Positions 24,798 to 37,600 are shown, numbered from the stretch's first letter. The stretch is DNA of 64,000 nucleotides from Heracleum sosnowskyi (GCA_030848705.1 CM061243.1:5056001-5120000); one strand, 5' to 3'. The notes: generated by a model not told the origin, from the sequence alone. Program-made: numbers and translations.

Positions 24798-26003
24798 TTA
24801 CAAGGCTATCATAGCTACTTTGTCCTCTAAGTCCGGGGCTTTCAGAGCTTCCCGGGTAAATCGGTTAATGTAATCCCTTAAAGCTTCATTCTTTCCTTGC
24901 TGGATTCCCATGAGTGATGCAGAACTTTTCTCGTGCACCCTTCCACTAACGAATTGATTGATGAATGCTTCACTTAATTCCTTGAAAGACCCAATAGAGT
25001 TGGGAGGAAGATGGCTATACCAACGTTGGGCCATGCCTGCCAAGGTTTGTGGAAACGCCCTACACTTGACTACATCGTTGGTTGGCTGCAACAACAGTAC
25101 ATTGGAGAAGGTTCTTACGTGATTTGCAGGATCTCCCGTTCCATCATAAGCTTTAATTGTTGGTATCTTGAATTTCCTGGATATGGTAGCTTTCATGATA
25201 TCTTGAGTAAACGGTGGCGTAGGATCATCAAGATCTCCTAGGGGCAACAAAACACTAGGATCACCCCTTGGGGCTTCAGCCCTCTTGGTTTTTCTTGGTG
25301 TTGGATCCAGGTTGATTATCGGGACTCTTCCAGTTGCTTGGCTTTGTGCTTTTGCGGCCTCCTGTTCTGCCAGTAATTTCTTGAGCCTTGCAGCCTCTAC
25401 ATCGCGGGCCGCAATCTTTTCTTTAGTAGTTTGGGGTTGTTCCCGATTTGTTTGGAAAGAACGCCTCCTCCTTGGGGCAACATCCCTCTCTTCTGCAGAT
25501 GTATAATTCTCGTCCTCTGTATAGGGACCCGAGTAGTCTTGAATCAAAGGGGTCCGTCGAGTTTGAGTTTGTTGATTTTGGGGTCCCAAACCTTGTATAT
25601 AAGGAGGAACGTATGCCTCATGGTAAGTGGGATTGAGACAACTACCGCCCGCCATGGGTCGAGGGGGCATGCCATAGCTTGGTATCCCAAGAGTTTGAGT
25701 TGCGTATTGGAGAATATCTGTAGTATGAAGTTGAAGGCCACTTGGTGCATTCATGAGCAGTGGGGAGATTGGTTGCTGGAGAGTGGTCTCTTGTGGATTA
25801 GATCCATGGACGACCATTTGTAGGGGATTCGTCCCTTCAACTGAAATCGGGATTTCCGGTCCTTGAGTGTTGGTGAGGGGGATATTCGCCCCTTGAATGC
25901 CGGTAGTTGGCGGTGGTTGATTTCCGTGAGTATCAGCCTTAGGGGTGATAGGAAGCTCCTCATAAGTTTGAGTATCTCGAGTTGTTCTTCGTGTGTTTGA
26001 CAT
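24798..26003 (-). CDS. gag N-terminal part, copy A
   Basis: This 401-codon frame has a Pro/Gln-rich N terminus, a charged coiled-coil-like stretch (about residues 190-220) and the retrotransposon capsid motif (KCRAFPQTLAGMAQRWY, then LREALKA-like YINRFTREALKAP). It ends at TAA (24,798-24,800), where the expected codon in IALQQGT is CAA. The start ATG lies 34 bases inside the 5' LTR edge, after the primer-binding region. The same early stop occurs in copy B. Confidence 0.85.
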   Translation of the reverse strand: MSNTRRTTRDTQTYEELPITPKADTHGNQPPPTTGIQGANIPLTNTQGPEIPISVEGTNPLQMVVHGSNPQETTLQQPISPLLMNAPSGLQLHTTDILQYATQTLGIPSYGMPPRPMAGGSCLNPTYHEAYVPPYIQGLGPQNQQTQTRRTPLIQDYSGPYTEDENYTSAEERDVAPRRRRSFQTNREQPQTTKEKIAARDVEAARLKKLLAEQEAAKAQSQATGRVPIINLDPTPRKTKRAEAPRGDPSVLLPLGDLDDPTPPFTQDIMKATISRKFKIPTIKAYDGTGDPANHVRTFSNVLLLQPTNDVVKCRAFPQTLAGMAQRWYSHLPPNSIGSFKELSEAFINQFVSGRVHEKSSASLMGIQQGKNEALRDYINRFTREALKAPDLEDKVAMIAL

Positions 26004-26018
26004 GGTTGATGTTGTCTT

Positions 26019-26036
26019 CCCACAGACGGCGCCAAA
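26019..26036 (-). promoter_or_regulatory. Primer-binding site of the retrotransposon, copy A
   Basis: Directly inside the 5' LTR the minus strand reads ATTTGGCGCCGTCTGTGGGA. TGGCGCCGT starts a tRNA-complementary site used by many plant Athila/Tat elements. From memory this is tRNA-Asp, with only the first 10 or so bases fitting. Confidence 0.55.
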
Positions 26037-26724
26037 TGTTGTGGATTAAAAAACGTGCTTGTATATTAACTGCTAGGATTTATGAGCTTTCGAGCTTTAA
26101 TGGATGCACTTGTGTTTCGAGACTAAATCAGTCCTCACAAGATGCCTACGTATCTCAATTAATGCTGAGAATCAAGCCAAAGACGTAGTTCTTGGTGTTG
26201 CCCTCAGGGCTATGGCGGTAGGGACACACCAAGGACGTAGTGACTTGTATGTCCTTATTCGAGGATGAAGTCTAAAACGTTGTAGATGACGTATGGAGCT
26301 GTGTCCAAAACGTAGTAGAGGGCGTATGAAGCTGTGTCCAAAACGTAGTTCTATTGTGAAAGAGCAGGGTCCTTATATAGGCGTTTGGAGCCTCGTATTT
26401 AGAGTAAGTTTAAGAGACTTAGCGAATAAGTCTCCTTTTTGATAATGGATAAACATTGTATTTCTTGGTGGACAAGTCTTTTCCTTGTTGATAAGGACTA
26501 TGACTCATTATTTCCTTTAATTGGGATTCTGGATCCTTCTTTGATAAATTTACCATATTTTGGACTTCTTTCCTCGGCTGTGTATTTTCCATGTTTATTA
26601 ATTACGAAATTAATAAATAATTAGGGTTTCGGACCTTGCTTATTGGGTCGTGTTCTCAGACCAATCCGGGTCTAATTAATACGTAATTAATTGCACTTCT
26701 AGGATTATTTTCCAGCCCATATCA
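26037..26724 (-). repeat. 5' LTR, copy A
   Basis: This 688-bp partner of 18,914-19,601 has about 20 differences by eye (near 3%). The TATA-like CCTATATAAGGA lies at about 26,370-26,381 on the minus strand and would drive the element's transcript. Confidence 0.93.
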
Positions 26725-27052
26725 ACTAAATAGTAAGTATATTCATTAATAAAACATTTAGTAGAATATTAAAATTATATTTAGTTTCTAACATTAGTAA
26801 ACATTCTAAAGGCAAGAATATTAAAATTGTATATTTAATTTTCTCCATTAGCAAAGATTTAAAAGACAGTTGAGATATTTTCTAATCAAAAAATTAGGAG
26901 AATATTAAAATTGTATATTCAATTTTTTCTATTAGTAAAAATTTTAAATGCAAGAACATTAAAATTGAATATTTAGTTTCCTCCGTTAGTAAAGATTTTA
27001 AAGACAGTTGAGATATTTTCGAATCTTTAATATTAATAATTCAAGATTTGGA
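26725..27052. repeat. Degenerate tandem AT-rich repeats
   Basis: Phrases such as TTAGTAAAGATTTTAAA and GACAGTTGAGATATTTTC recur every 65-120 bp. The last part (26,935-27,050) recurs at 28,068-28,185. No gene. Confidence 0.6.
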
Positions 27053-27932
27053 AAAATATGAGAGGGCAGCGTGTGTATATATATAGGTTTTTTTTTAGGT
27101 AATTACGTTCTAAGTTAGATAGGAAATTAGGAATAGAAGCCTCCCGATCCTAATGGGAGTTAGATAGGAAATTAGGAATAGAAGCCTCCCAATCCTAATG
27201 GGATTACGAAATTGGGTTCTAGAGGGGGGTTGGGTTTCTATTTCAGATTACTAATCCAATTCGGAAGTCGAAGGATTTAATGTTTAGTCGGTCTGTGTTA
27301 TTTATTTATAAGAATAAGTTACATTATCTAATTAATTAATTCACAGAGATTGAGTCTTGACATGTACGTAGAATAAAACAGAAATAAATGACAAAAGGTA
27401 ATTGGAAAATCAAAAATATAAGTCGCCCTCATTTTTCTCTAAATGATTAATACTAGCTTATAATTGTACTTATTTATAATTACTTTAATATTTATATATT
27501 ATTAGTTTACATGAATAAATCATGTTTAAAAAATTAAAATTCAAAATTTGGTATTTATTAAATTTTACACGCTCAATTTACTATTTGTTTATCTTAAGTT
27601 ATAAAAATTAGATTTGAACGATTTTATAGCCCACATGAAATTCACAAAATAAATTTTAATTTAATATTGATTTAAAAATTCTTTTTCAATTAAAACTACT
27701 CTGAAACTAAAGAGATAAGAAAGTAACGAATTTTAATGTTGAAAATAGGAAATCTACTTATATCTAGTTTAGATAATGAGAATACCCTTTCTAAACTAAA
27801 TACAGTTTTTAATTTTAAATCCAACCGTTTTCATCAATCTATTTTAAGATCTAACGATTCTTTTTATTTTAGTAAATAATAACATTTGAATATAATTTAT
27901 GTATTAATTAAATCGGTTTCTTTATTAAGTTA
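27053..27932. repeat. Stray copy of the MAPKKK promoter block
   Basis: It begins with the sequence that lies immediately before the kinase ATG (AAAATATGAGAGGGCAGCGT, then the TATA block) and continues as the block seen at 16,371-17,104. No kinase coding sequence is attached. Inside it a 45-bp unit (27,115-27,159) is tandemly repeated at 27,160-27,203 with one or two changes. Confidence 0.8.
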
Positions 27933-28290
27933 TAATTATTAAGTTTAAAATTTTGGAAAATCCAATTCGAACACAACATATTTTAACTTGTCTCCTTTTC
28001 AGATAAGATTTTTTTATACAATATAATCTTGATCGTCTATTTTTAAAAAAGTTATATTCAGTTTCCTCAATTAGTAAAGATTTTAAATGCAAGAACATTA
28101 AAATTGAATATTTAGTTTTCTTCATTAGTAAAGATTTTAAAGACAATTGAGATATTTTCGAATTTTTAATATTAATAATTCAAAATTTTGAGAAAATTAG
28201 AAAAATAGATTGAAGCGATATGAGAACCGTCACTTCACCGTTCTCGTCTTCTCCTTTATATAAGTATATTGATTGATTGTACTTATTTAT
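27933..28290. other. AT-rich spacer
   Basis: There is no gene. 28,068-28,185 repeats 26,935-27,050, so the promoter block at 27,053-27,932 appears to sit between two copies of the same AT-rich phrase. Confidence 0.5.
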
Positions 28291-28299
28291 AATTATTTT

Positions 28300-28690
28300 A
28301 ATATCCAAGCATGTTACTTACTAAATGCGACATTGATACTTATTTCATGATATTTTTGTCTATTCAGACTTTGTGTGATTACTTGGATAGTTTTGTGCAA
28401 ATGAAAAGACTTTCAGAATTGTGTAATGTTGGTTAACATGAGTGGAGTGCTATGATATGTTGCATGCTTGAGACTTGGCAGAAAAAAAATGGATTTTGTG
28501 GGTAAATTCACTATAAACCCTCACGAGACACAACTCGTCCTACTAGGACTGCCTAGGGATTTAACGGCTTGTTGCATATTCTCAATGCAGTCGTGTCATC
28601 TACGAAAATGGTGTTAGTTAATTAGTTAGGACTTAGTTTTTATTTCACTTATTTGCCCGAGGACGTGCAAATGCTTAGTGTGGGGATGTT
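28300..28690 (+). mobile_element. 3' internal remnant of a gypsy element
   Basis: Just before the LTR the sequence reads TTGCCCGAGGACGTGCAAA, then GCTTAGTGTGGGGATGTT. This is the well-known conserved stretch and polypurine tract ahead of the 3' LTR in plant Ty3/gypsy elements. No coding sequence remains upstream, so the element is truncated. Confidence 0.7.
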
Positions 28691-30012
28691 TGATAGAAAA
28701 TATTTTTATATATGTTTTTGATGACTTTATCCTCGTATTTATTATATTTTGCATTGATTGGAATTTTATTTAATATATTTTGATGTTTTATTGTAGGAAA
28801 TAAATAATTCATAACTTGGAAGGATTTGGAGCTAAAAGATCTATTTTGGAGTGAAATTAGATGAAAATTCGAAATTATTGGGCTATGCGGTTCCTTACAC
28901 TGTTTGGAGTCTATCTTCAGTTCAAGAAGTCCATTTTTGATGATCTTACATCCCACACGAAGCTTGTGGAATTCTCTTTAATTATGAGAGGGTCCAGTAA
29001 GCAAAATCCAATTGGAGAAGCCTAGAAACTGGGGAGATCCGACAGCTGCGAATTTTATTAAAGAATCATATTCGGTTTAGAAGACTTATTTGTAAATTAA
29101 TTAAAGCATCAAAATAATTTTATTATTAGAATATAGAGGACCAGATTTTATTATCAGACTTTATTATTAGTTTAGCATAGAGAATACATGTACTTTTGAT
29201 TCTAGGGTTCTTATTGTTCTTCATCTCTTCCAACATACACTTTGTTTAATTGGAGTTCTTAGTTCTTGATCAATATAAGTTTGAGGTACTTCTTTATCTT
29301 CCCTTGTTTTAATAGTATATGTTTTATATGGCTTTTTCCATTGTGTTTGTTGATTTCATTCATATTATGAGTGAGTAGTCATATTCTAGGGCGCAAGGGA
29401 GAACCATGTTTGCACCATGATAATGACCTGATTTTCACAGTAGTTTGATTGGTTTTAAGTGATTCTAATTGATATGGTTTAATGTTTAATTTGTGTAATT
29501 GACCAATATCATAGATTATTTGTATGCAATGATGGTAATAGATCGAGAGATAATGTACTCATCAGAGGCACACATACAATTAGCTGAATGAATGTGAATG
29601 CGAGAACATCATTGGAATTCTGAGAATGTTGATACTCGAAAGAGATCAACACATATTCTAATCACTTGACCGGTTAAAATTACTAAAATCTATTACTGTG
29701 TAAGCATGTTTCGAGAGTGTTAATACTTAAAAGAGATTGACATACTCTAACTACGTGATCACTTTAGTTGTTTTAGCTTAAAAACCCATTTTGGTGTAAG
29801 CATGGTGAACCCGATTGCCCTAGACTTTTAGTTAATTGATTATAAACCACATTTATTTGCATTATTTAGTTTAATAAAATCTTCAAAAATTGTTGTCACT
29901 CTAGAAACAATTTGCAATAATTAGATTAAATATCTTGAAACATGTCTCCTTGTGGATTTGACCTCGTACTTGCTAGTTTCTGCTAGCAACAAACACTGTG
30001 CACTTGCGGTCA
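28691..30012 (+). repeat. LTR of a truncated gypsy element
   Basis: It starts TGATAGAAAATA right after the polypurine tract and ends near CTGTGCACTTGCGGTCA, after the common phrase TCCTTGTGGATTTGACCTCG. It is about 1.3 kb with no ORF. The right end is judged from the CA and could be off by some bases. No second LTR was found in the window, apart from the distant relic at 1.3-2.6 kb. Confidence 0.6.
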
Positions 30013-30067
30013 TATAATTTTACTCATCTGGAATAGAATAGGTGACACGTATTAGTTTAAAAGGACA

Positions 30068-30257
30068 ATGTTAGGTACCCAAAAAAATTCCCAAAAACTT
30101 TACCGAATGATGTGGCACGACAAGTGAAAAGTTTCGATTGGGGACACATATGTATGCACACTGGGTCCTATATTAGTATTAGGTAAGTTACCAATTAAAA
30201 GTGTGACATGTCAACTTTTGGAAAAGTTTTTGGGACAGATTTTGGGGTCTCTAGCAT
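30068..30257. mobile_element. MITE-like element with about 38-bp inverted ends
   Basis: The left end (ATGTTAGGTACCC...TTCCCAAAAACTTT) and the reverse complement of the right end (ATGCTAGAGACCCC...GTCCCAAAAACTTT) match imperfectly over about 38 bp. The element is about 190 bp and non-coding. I could not define a target duplication, so the superfamily is open. Confidence 0.6.
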
Positions 30258-30259
30258 TT

Positions 30260-31130
30260 TTCTAGTTAAAAAAGGTGATTGCCCGTGATTTTTTTTTTGA
30301 AAAATGAGGGGATTTTGTTAGAAAAAATAGAAAAAGTAATGTATTTAGGTGAAAAATGTAATTAGTAATAAATAGATAATATAATTATTTAATAATATTG
30401 CATATTTTTGGAAAAAGAGGAGTTTGAGTAAGGAAACATAGAAAAGGTAAAGGTTTTAGTTGAAAAGGATAATTGTCCGTGATATTTTTGGAAAAACAGA
30501 GATTTTGTTAGAAAAAATAGAATTAGTAATGATTAATTGTTCGTGATATTTTTGGGAAAAAAAGAATATTTTGTTAGAAAAGTTGGAAAAGTAATGTGTT
30601 TTAGTTTAAATGGCAATTGGTTATAAAAGATATTGTTATTACTTAATATTTTTTTTAGTAAATAAGCAAGGGCAATTGAGTAAAATCACTTTGTACCAAA
30701 AAACTGTATCGACCAAAATTTTAATATTTTGTCTATTATATAATAGTATAGATAGTATAGTGTTTTAATTAAAAGAATTAACTACCCATGATATTTTTAG
30801 AAGTGTTTTAATTATATTAATTGTATTTGTTAAAAAAATACGTTGGCATGTTAAAATATGTTTAAAAATAAATAAGTAAGGGTTTCAACTGATATTTTTG
30901 AAAATGAGAGATTTTAGTGAGAACAAATATAAAAGGCAATATATTTTAATTTAAAGGTAATTGCCCGTGATATTTTTGGAAAAAGAGTAGATTGTGTTAG
31001 AAAAAAGGTGTTTTAATTATAAAAGGCAATCAACTAGTTACTATTTTTATATTATTTTATAATTTATTAAATAAAATAAATGATCAAAAATCAAAATTTT
31101 CAATTTTTCAATTTTAATAATATAGTGCAG
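30260..31130 (-). repeat. Degenerate Helitron fragments with internal tandem repeats
   Basis: Units of about 80-110 bp (CCCGTGATATTTTTGGAAAA, then a GTTAGAAAA-like run) repeat several times and resemble the internal repeats of the Helitrons at 41.4 and 42.7-43.4 kb. Two sites, ending near 30,746 and 31,129, look like reversed Helitron 5' ends (AATAGTATAGAT and AATATAGTGCAGAT after a TTTTAAT run). No clear 3' hairpin was found. Confidence 0.45.
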
Positions 31131-31299
31131 ATGTGTTTCTAAAAGTGTAGAATTTCACTGCCGATTTATAGACTATAATATCAATATAGATCTTACTTTT
31201 TACCAAAAATAGTGAGTTGTGTCCTATTTGCAATCTCAATTCAATAATTTATATAGTAATTTATTAAACCAAGTTGATACTCATCCACCGTACCATAGT

Positions 31300-31654
31300 C
31301 ATTGCGTGTTTGGGTATCACAAAAAAGTTGACTTAAGTAAGTGTCAATAAGTTGATGAATTCTTATAAGTTATACGGATGTTTGGATAAATTTACTTATA
31401 AGTTAGTGAAGAATTTGGTAAATTAAATTTGAAAAAATAATTTTTAAATACAATGATTTCAACACTTGTATTTTAAATTAAAAAAATATTTAAAAACACA
31501 AATGTAAAAATATAAAATATTAGAAAAATAAAAAATCAAAGAATAAGTTGATAAGTTAAGTAAAATGTTGGTGATTTCTAACATTCAATTTATCAATTTA
31601 TAAGTTATAAGTTATCAAATAAGTTGAGTACACAAACATCCTCTTATCAACTTA
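31300..31654. repeat. Possible hAT-like MITE, host of the Helitron nest
   Basis: TGTTTGGGTATCACAAAAAA on the left and ACACAAACATC on the right are in inverted arrangement. The interior has many ACTTATAAGTT phrases, as in hAT-type MITEs. The Helitron nest begins at 31,655, close to its right end. Confidence 0.3.
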
Positions 31655-34600
31655 TTAACTCCTTATATATAATAAGCGTAAGGGAGATCTTATCCAAAAC
31701 TTTGGTCGGTTACTGTACTACCAAAAGTATATGATCCGTTGGATTATAAAACTATAAATATTCAAATAGATGAGGACCGTTAGATATAATATTAAAAATT
31801 GTATTTGATTAATAATAAGATAGTATTTAAATACTAAAAGGTGTATTTTGATAATTTAAACCAATTATAAATAGGTTTTCTATATTGAATAGAAATCTTT
31901 ATGTAAAAAATCGTAATTATCTTTTCTATTTAGTTTATGGATAGTTCGAGTTAGATAATAATTATTAAACCATCATTAAATTAAAGATAATTTTGTTAGC
32001 TTCGCGTGGGCGGTAAAATTGTTAAAATCTGTTGTCTAAAACTCAAGATAGAGCCAAACAGTAAAGTGATTATCTAAATTTTAATATATTTTTTTTAATT
32101 TAAACCAATTATAAATATGTTTTCTATATTGAATAGAAATCTTTATGTAAAAAATCGTAATTATCTTTTCTCTTTAGTTTATGGATAGTTCCAGTTAGAT
32201 AATAATTATTAAACCATCATTAAATTAAAGATAATTTTGTTAGCTTCGCGTGGGCTATAAAATTGTTAAAATCTGTTGTCTAAAACTCAAGATAGAGCCT
32301 AAACAGTAAATTGATTATCTAAATTTTAATAACTTTTTTTTATTATTGTAGCATCAATTTAATTTTTTTCCTAATTCTTTTAAATTTATAAATTCTATGT
32401 TTATTTCAATAAAATATTAAAATCAATTTAAGAAAAAATTAAAATCTATATGGTCCGTGTACGACCACTATACGACCAAATTAATTATTACAGTTAGATC
32501 TTAAATAGATCGATGAGAATTGTTAGATCTAATATTAAAAAGTGTATCTAATTAATAATAGAATTATATTTAAATACTAGAAAGTGTATTTTGATAATTT
32601 AAAATTTTTCTATGTAAAAATTCTTAAATATCTTTTCTCTTTAATTTATGTATAGTTCGAGTTAGATAATAATTGTTAAACCAAATATCAGATAACAATT
32701 CATATCGATTGCAATATTAAAAATTATCAATATAATGCTCATGTATATCATATATAACAATGATACATGTGGACCCTGCAGAGACTTAAGAGAACTCCTG
32801 TACATGAATAAATTTAAACATTTTTTTTTCTGAAGGAACATAACAATTTGATTAATCCAAATTATAATTATATTATTTTACATATAACAAACATAAAAGG
32901 ATAATATCAAAATTTTATTAAAATATTGAGGGTTTCATATTCATAAACAATAATTTTGAATATAATACTTAACCATCTTTTCTTTTCGGTTTATGGGTAG
33001 GTCACTGGTCAAGTTAGATAATAATTATTAAATCATCATTAAATTAAAGATAATTTCGTTAGTTTTACATGGGTTGTAAAATCGTCAAAATTCAATTTCT
33101 AAAACTCAGGATAGAACCCAAATAGTAAAGTGAGTACGTATCTAAATTTTAATAAATATTTTTTTATAATTGTAGCACCAATTTATTTATTTTTCCACTA
33201 ATTCTTTTAAATATAAAAATTTTATCTTTCTTTCAATAAAGTATTAAAATAAATTAAGAACAAATTCAAATCGATAAATACTATAATAATATGAGAATAA
33301 AATTTTATATAATCATAACATAATTTTTATACTGTTTAATAATTTTAAAGTAATAATGTATTTTAAAATTTTATATACACTATAAATAAAACCGAAACAT
33401 TAAAAGTAAAAGCAGTTAGTAAGATACTTATATCAGTATGTACTTGATATCCTTATTATATTAAACTCTTTTATATAATAAGCATAATAGGGATTTTTCC
33501 AAAATTTTGATCGTGACAACCAAATTAATAAGGACTATTAGATCTTAACTATATAAATGAAAATCGTTTGATCAAATATTAAAAAAGTGTATTTTATTTA
33601 TAACAGGATTATATTTAAATTTTAAAAAGTGTATTTTGATAATTTAAATCAAATATAAATAAGTTTTCTATATTGAATAGAATTCTCCATGTAAAAAATT
33701 CGTGACTTTCTTTTCTCTTCCATGGACAATTCCAGTTAGATAAAAATTGTTAAACCATCTTTTAATTAAAAATAATTTAATTATCTTCACGTGGGGTGTA
33801 AAATCGTCAAAATCTGATTTTTAAAACACAAGATAAAGCCCAAATCAGTAAAGTGAGTATTTAAATTCTAATAATGATTATTATGTCGTCATTATTTTAA
33901 CGCCAATTTAATTACTTTTTTCTAACTATTTTAAATTTATAAATCTATCTTCAAAAATTAAAATTAATCTAAGAAAAATTCAAATCAACAAAGAATATAA
34001 TAATACGAGGATAAAATTTTATAAAATTGTGCATATTTTTTATCCTATTTTATTACCTAATTTCATTGTTAGCAGGACTATATTCATAATTAAAAAAATC
34101 GTATTTTGAAATTGTAGACTCAGCTACAGAACAGACCTAACTTTTTTAACATATATACATTGTAAATTATTAAATTCGAAACTTTAAAAGTTTGTTAATC
34201 AATTAGTATAGTACTTTTCTGAAAAATTGTACTTTACAAAAAATATTATCAAATAACCTATGTCTGAAAGAAAAAAAATTCAAAAAAAAACCTCTAAATT
34301 TTAATATGTTATTGGTAGATTCAAATCTTAGATCATTCTACATGATAATTTTACGGTTATATGTAACGTTTCTCAACAATTTAATTTGAAAGATCCAACG
34401 ATTATGGATTGAGTGATAAAAAAAATAAAAAAAATTATAAATATTAAGAAAAATTAATGATGTTATCCTGGTAATTTGGTCCTAAATACCGCCAAAACAT
34501 TCTCAACCGTTAGATTCAATACTTTTAAAAATAGATTATCAAGATTATATCATATAAAAAGAAATTATTATCTAAAAATGATATAAGTTAAAAGATATTA

Positions 34601-37600
34601 TATTAGGACTAGCTTATAGCCCGTGCGATGCACGGTTACTTAAATTTTATTTATAATTATTTTGTTTATAATTATATTTTTATTACCCATGCAACACACG
34701 ATTTGTTTTTTAATATTTATAATTATATTTATTTATGAATATTTTAATATTTAAAAGTTATTAGTTTACATGATTAAATTATTGTTAAAAAAGATTTAGC
34801 CAAAAAAATTATAGTTAAAAATTTGATATTTATTATATTTTACACGCTCAATTTAATATTTGTTTATATTGAGTTATAAAAATTAGATTTTGCCAATTTT
34901 ATAGTCCACATGAAATTCACAAAATAATCTTTAATTTAGTTTTGGTTTAATAGTTCTTTTTCAATTAAAAACTATTCTAAAACTAAAAAGAGAATAAAAT
35001 GACGAAATTTAATGTTTGAAAATTCTATTCGATTTAAGAAATCTACTTATACGTAGTTAAATTATTAGAATACCCTTTATTAACCAAATACAGTTTTTAA
35101 TGTTAAATCTAACGGTTTTCACCTATCTATTTAACATTAAACGGTTTTTATTATTTTGGTATTAAATGAGTTTCCTTATTTAATTACAACTATTTTTATG
35201 TTTTGACTTTTTAGAAAATACAATCCTAATATAATATCTTTTAACTTATATTATTTTTAGATAATAACTTTTTTTTATATGATATAATCTTGATCATGTA
35301 TTTTTAAAAGTATTGGATCTAACGGTTGAGAATGTTTTGGCGGTATTTAGGACCAAACTACCATGATAACATCATTAATTTTTCTTAATATTTATAATTT
35401 TTTTAATTTATAATTTTTTTAAATATGTATTGCTAAAATATAATATACTCTTTTTTGTAATATGTTAAAGATGCGGGAACTTTGAACTTTTGAGAAAATA
35501 AATTATCAATTAAAATATAATTTTTTTGTAATAGTTCTTCTTTTAAAGTAGTACACCGTGATCGTGATCAAAATTCTGTATAAATTTCATTTTTTTTATA
35601 GTATATCCGGTAAATTTCTATGTTATTATATTAAAGACTAAATAATGAAAGCTTTCTTATAAGTTAAGTTTGGTCGCTTGATCACTCAATCCATAATCGT
35701 TGAATCTTTCAAATTAAATTGTTGAAAAACGTTAGATATAATAGTAAAATTATCATGTACAATGATCTAAGGTAAGGTTTGAATCTACCAACAACATATT
35801 AAAATTTTATAGGTTTTTTTGAAAAATAAGAATTTTTTCATTTTTTTTTGCAGACATATGTTATTTGATAATATTTTTTACGATTTTTCAGAAAAGTACT
35901 ATACTAATTGATTAGAAAACTTTTAAAGTTTCGAATTTAATAATTTCCAATGTATATAGGTTTAAAAAGTTTGGCATCTTCTGTAGCCGAGTCTAAAATT
36001 TCAAAATAAGGTTTTTTTAAATATGAATATAGTTCTGCTAACAATGAAATTAGGTCTCTATGAGTTCTTATAAAACAAAATCACCATTTACGTATAATTT
36101 ATTATTTAATAATAAATAATATTTGATTAGTTATGATATAAAACTTAATAAAATAGGATTAAAAATATGCACAATTTTATAAAATTTTATCCTCCTATTA
36201 TTATATTCTTTGTTGATTTGAATTTTTCTTAGATTGATTTTAATTTTTGAACATAGATTTCTAAATTTAAAATAGTTAGAAAAAAGTAATTAAATTGGTG
36301 TTAAAATAATGATGACATAATAATAATTATTATAATTTAAATATTCACTTTATTAATTTTGGCTTTATCTTGTGTTTAAAAAAATCAGATTTTGACGATT
36401 TTACACCCCACATGAAGATAACTAAATTATCTTTAATTAAAAGATGGTTTAAAATTTTTTATCTAGGTGGAATTGTCTATGGAAGAGAAAAGAAAGTCAC
36501 GAATTTTTTACATGGAGAATTCTATTCAATATAGAAAACTTATTTATATTTGGTATATTTGGTTTAAATTATCAAAATACACCTTTTAGAATTTAAATAT
36601 AATCATATAATTAATAAAATAAACTTTTTTAATATTTGATCTAACGATTTTCATTTATCTAGTTAAGATCTAATGGTCCTTATTAATTTGGTTGTCTACG
36701 ACCAAAATTTGGGATAAGATCCCTATTATGATTATTTTATATAAGGATTTAATATAATAAAGATATCAAGTATATACTGATATAAGTATTTTAATAACTG
36801 CTTTTACTTTTAATGTTTCGGTTTTATTTACGGTGTAAATAAAATTTTAAAATACATTATTACTTAAAAATTATTAAATAGAATAAAAAATATGTTATGA
36901 TTATATAAAATTTTATTCTCATATTCTCATATTCTTTATTGATTTGAATTTGTTCTTAATTAATTTTGATACTTTATTGAAAGAAACATAAAATTTCTAT
37001 ATTTAAAAGAATTAGTGGAAAAATAAATAAATTGGTGCTACAATAATAAAAAAAATATTTATTAAAATTTAGATACTCACTTTAATATTTGAGTTCTATC
37101 CTGAGTTTTAGAAATTGAATTTTGACGATTTTACAACTCATACGAAACTAACGAAATTATTTTTAATTTAATGATGGTTTAATAATTATTATCTAACTTG
37201 ACCAACTGACCTACCCATAAAATAAACTGAAAAGAAAAGATGGTTAAGAAGTTTTACACAAAGAATTTAATTCAATATAGAAAACCAATTTATAATTGGT
37301 TTAAATTATCAAAGCACACTTCTTAGTATTTAAATATAATCCTACATTTAATCAAATACACATTTTAATATAAGTATTATATTCAAAATTATCGTTTATG
37401 AATATGAAACACTCAACATTTTAATAATATTTTGATATTATCCTTTTATGTTTGTTATATGTAAAATAATATAATTATAATTTGGATTAATCGAATTGTT
37501 ATGTTCCTTCAGAAAAAAAAGTGTTACAGGAGTTCTCCTAAGTCTGTTACGTAGGGTATCATTGTAATCGATATGAATTGTTATCTTGATATTTGGTTTA

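Larger units (their letters stand above)
9921..26724 (+). repeat. Segmental duplication, copy A
   Basis: From 9,921 onward the sequence matches 47,904 onward in the same orientation up to 26,037, which corresponds to 64,000. The offset drifts from 37,983 to 37,963 through small indels. The retrotransposon inside A runs on to 26,724. B cannot be followed past the window end, so the true right boundary is unknown. By eye the two copies are about 98-99% identical, with indels mainly in simple repeats. Confidence 0.95.
18914..26724 (-). mobile_element. Full-length Ty3/gypsy LTR retrotransposon, Tat type, copy A
   Basis: A 7,811-bp element on the minus strand. The LTRs at 18,914-19,601 and 26,037-26,724 (688 bp each, read on the plus strand) run TGTTGTGG...CCCATATCA. 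They are flanked by the perfect 5-bp target duplication ACTAA at 18,909-18,913 and 26,725-26,729. The internal order is gag, protease, RT, RNase H, a second RNase H, integrase. The extra RNase H between the first RNase H and integrase is the mark of the Tat group. The two LTRs differ at about 20 positions. The element cannot act alone: gag has three in-frame stops, the pol frame is shifted, and RT has an internal stop. Confidence 0.95.

Noticed and set aside
20604..25823. Plus-strand open frames of 60-130 codons across the retrotransposon (and the same in copy B)
   Set aside because: They are antisense shadows of gag and pol with no family resemblance of their own.
27925..28956. Minus-strand frames of 73 and 93 codons
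   Set aside because: Low-complexity Lys/Ile/Asn-rich translation of AT-rich repeats and an LTR. No domain.
28691..30012. Possible solo LTR
   Set aside because: The polypurine tract and conserved internal sequence lie directly in front of it, so it is the 3' LTR of a truncated element rather than a solo LTR.
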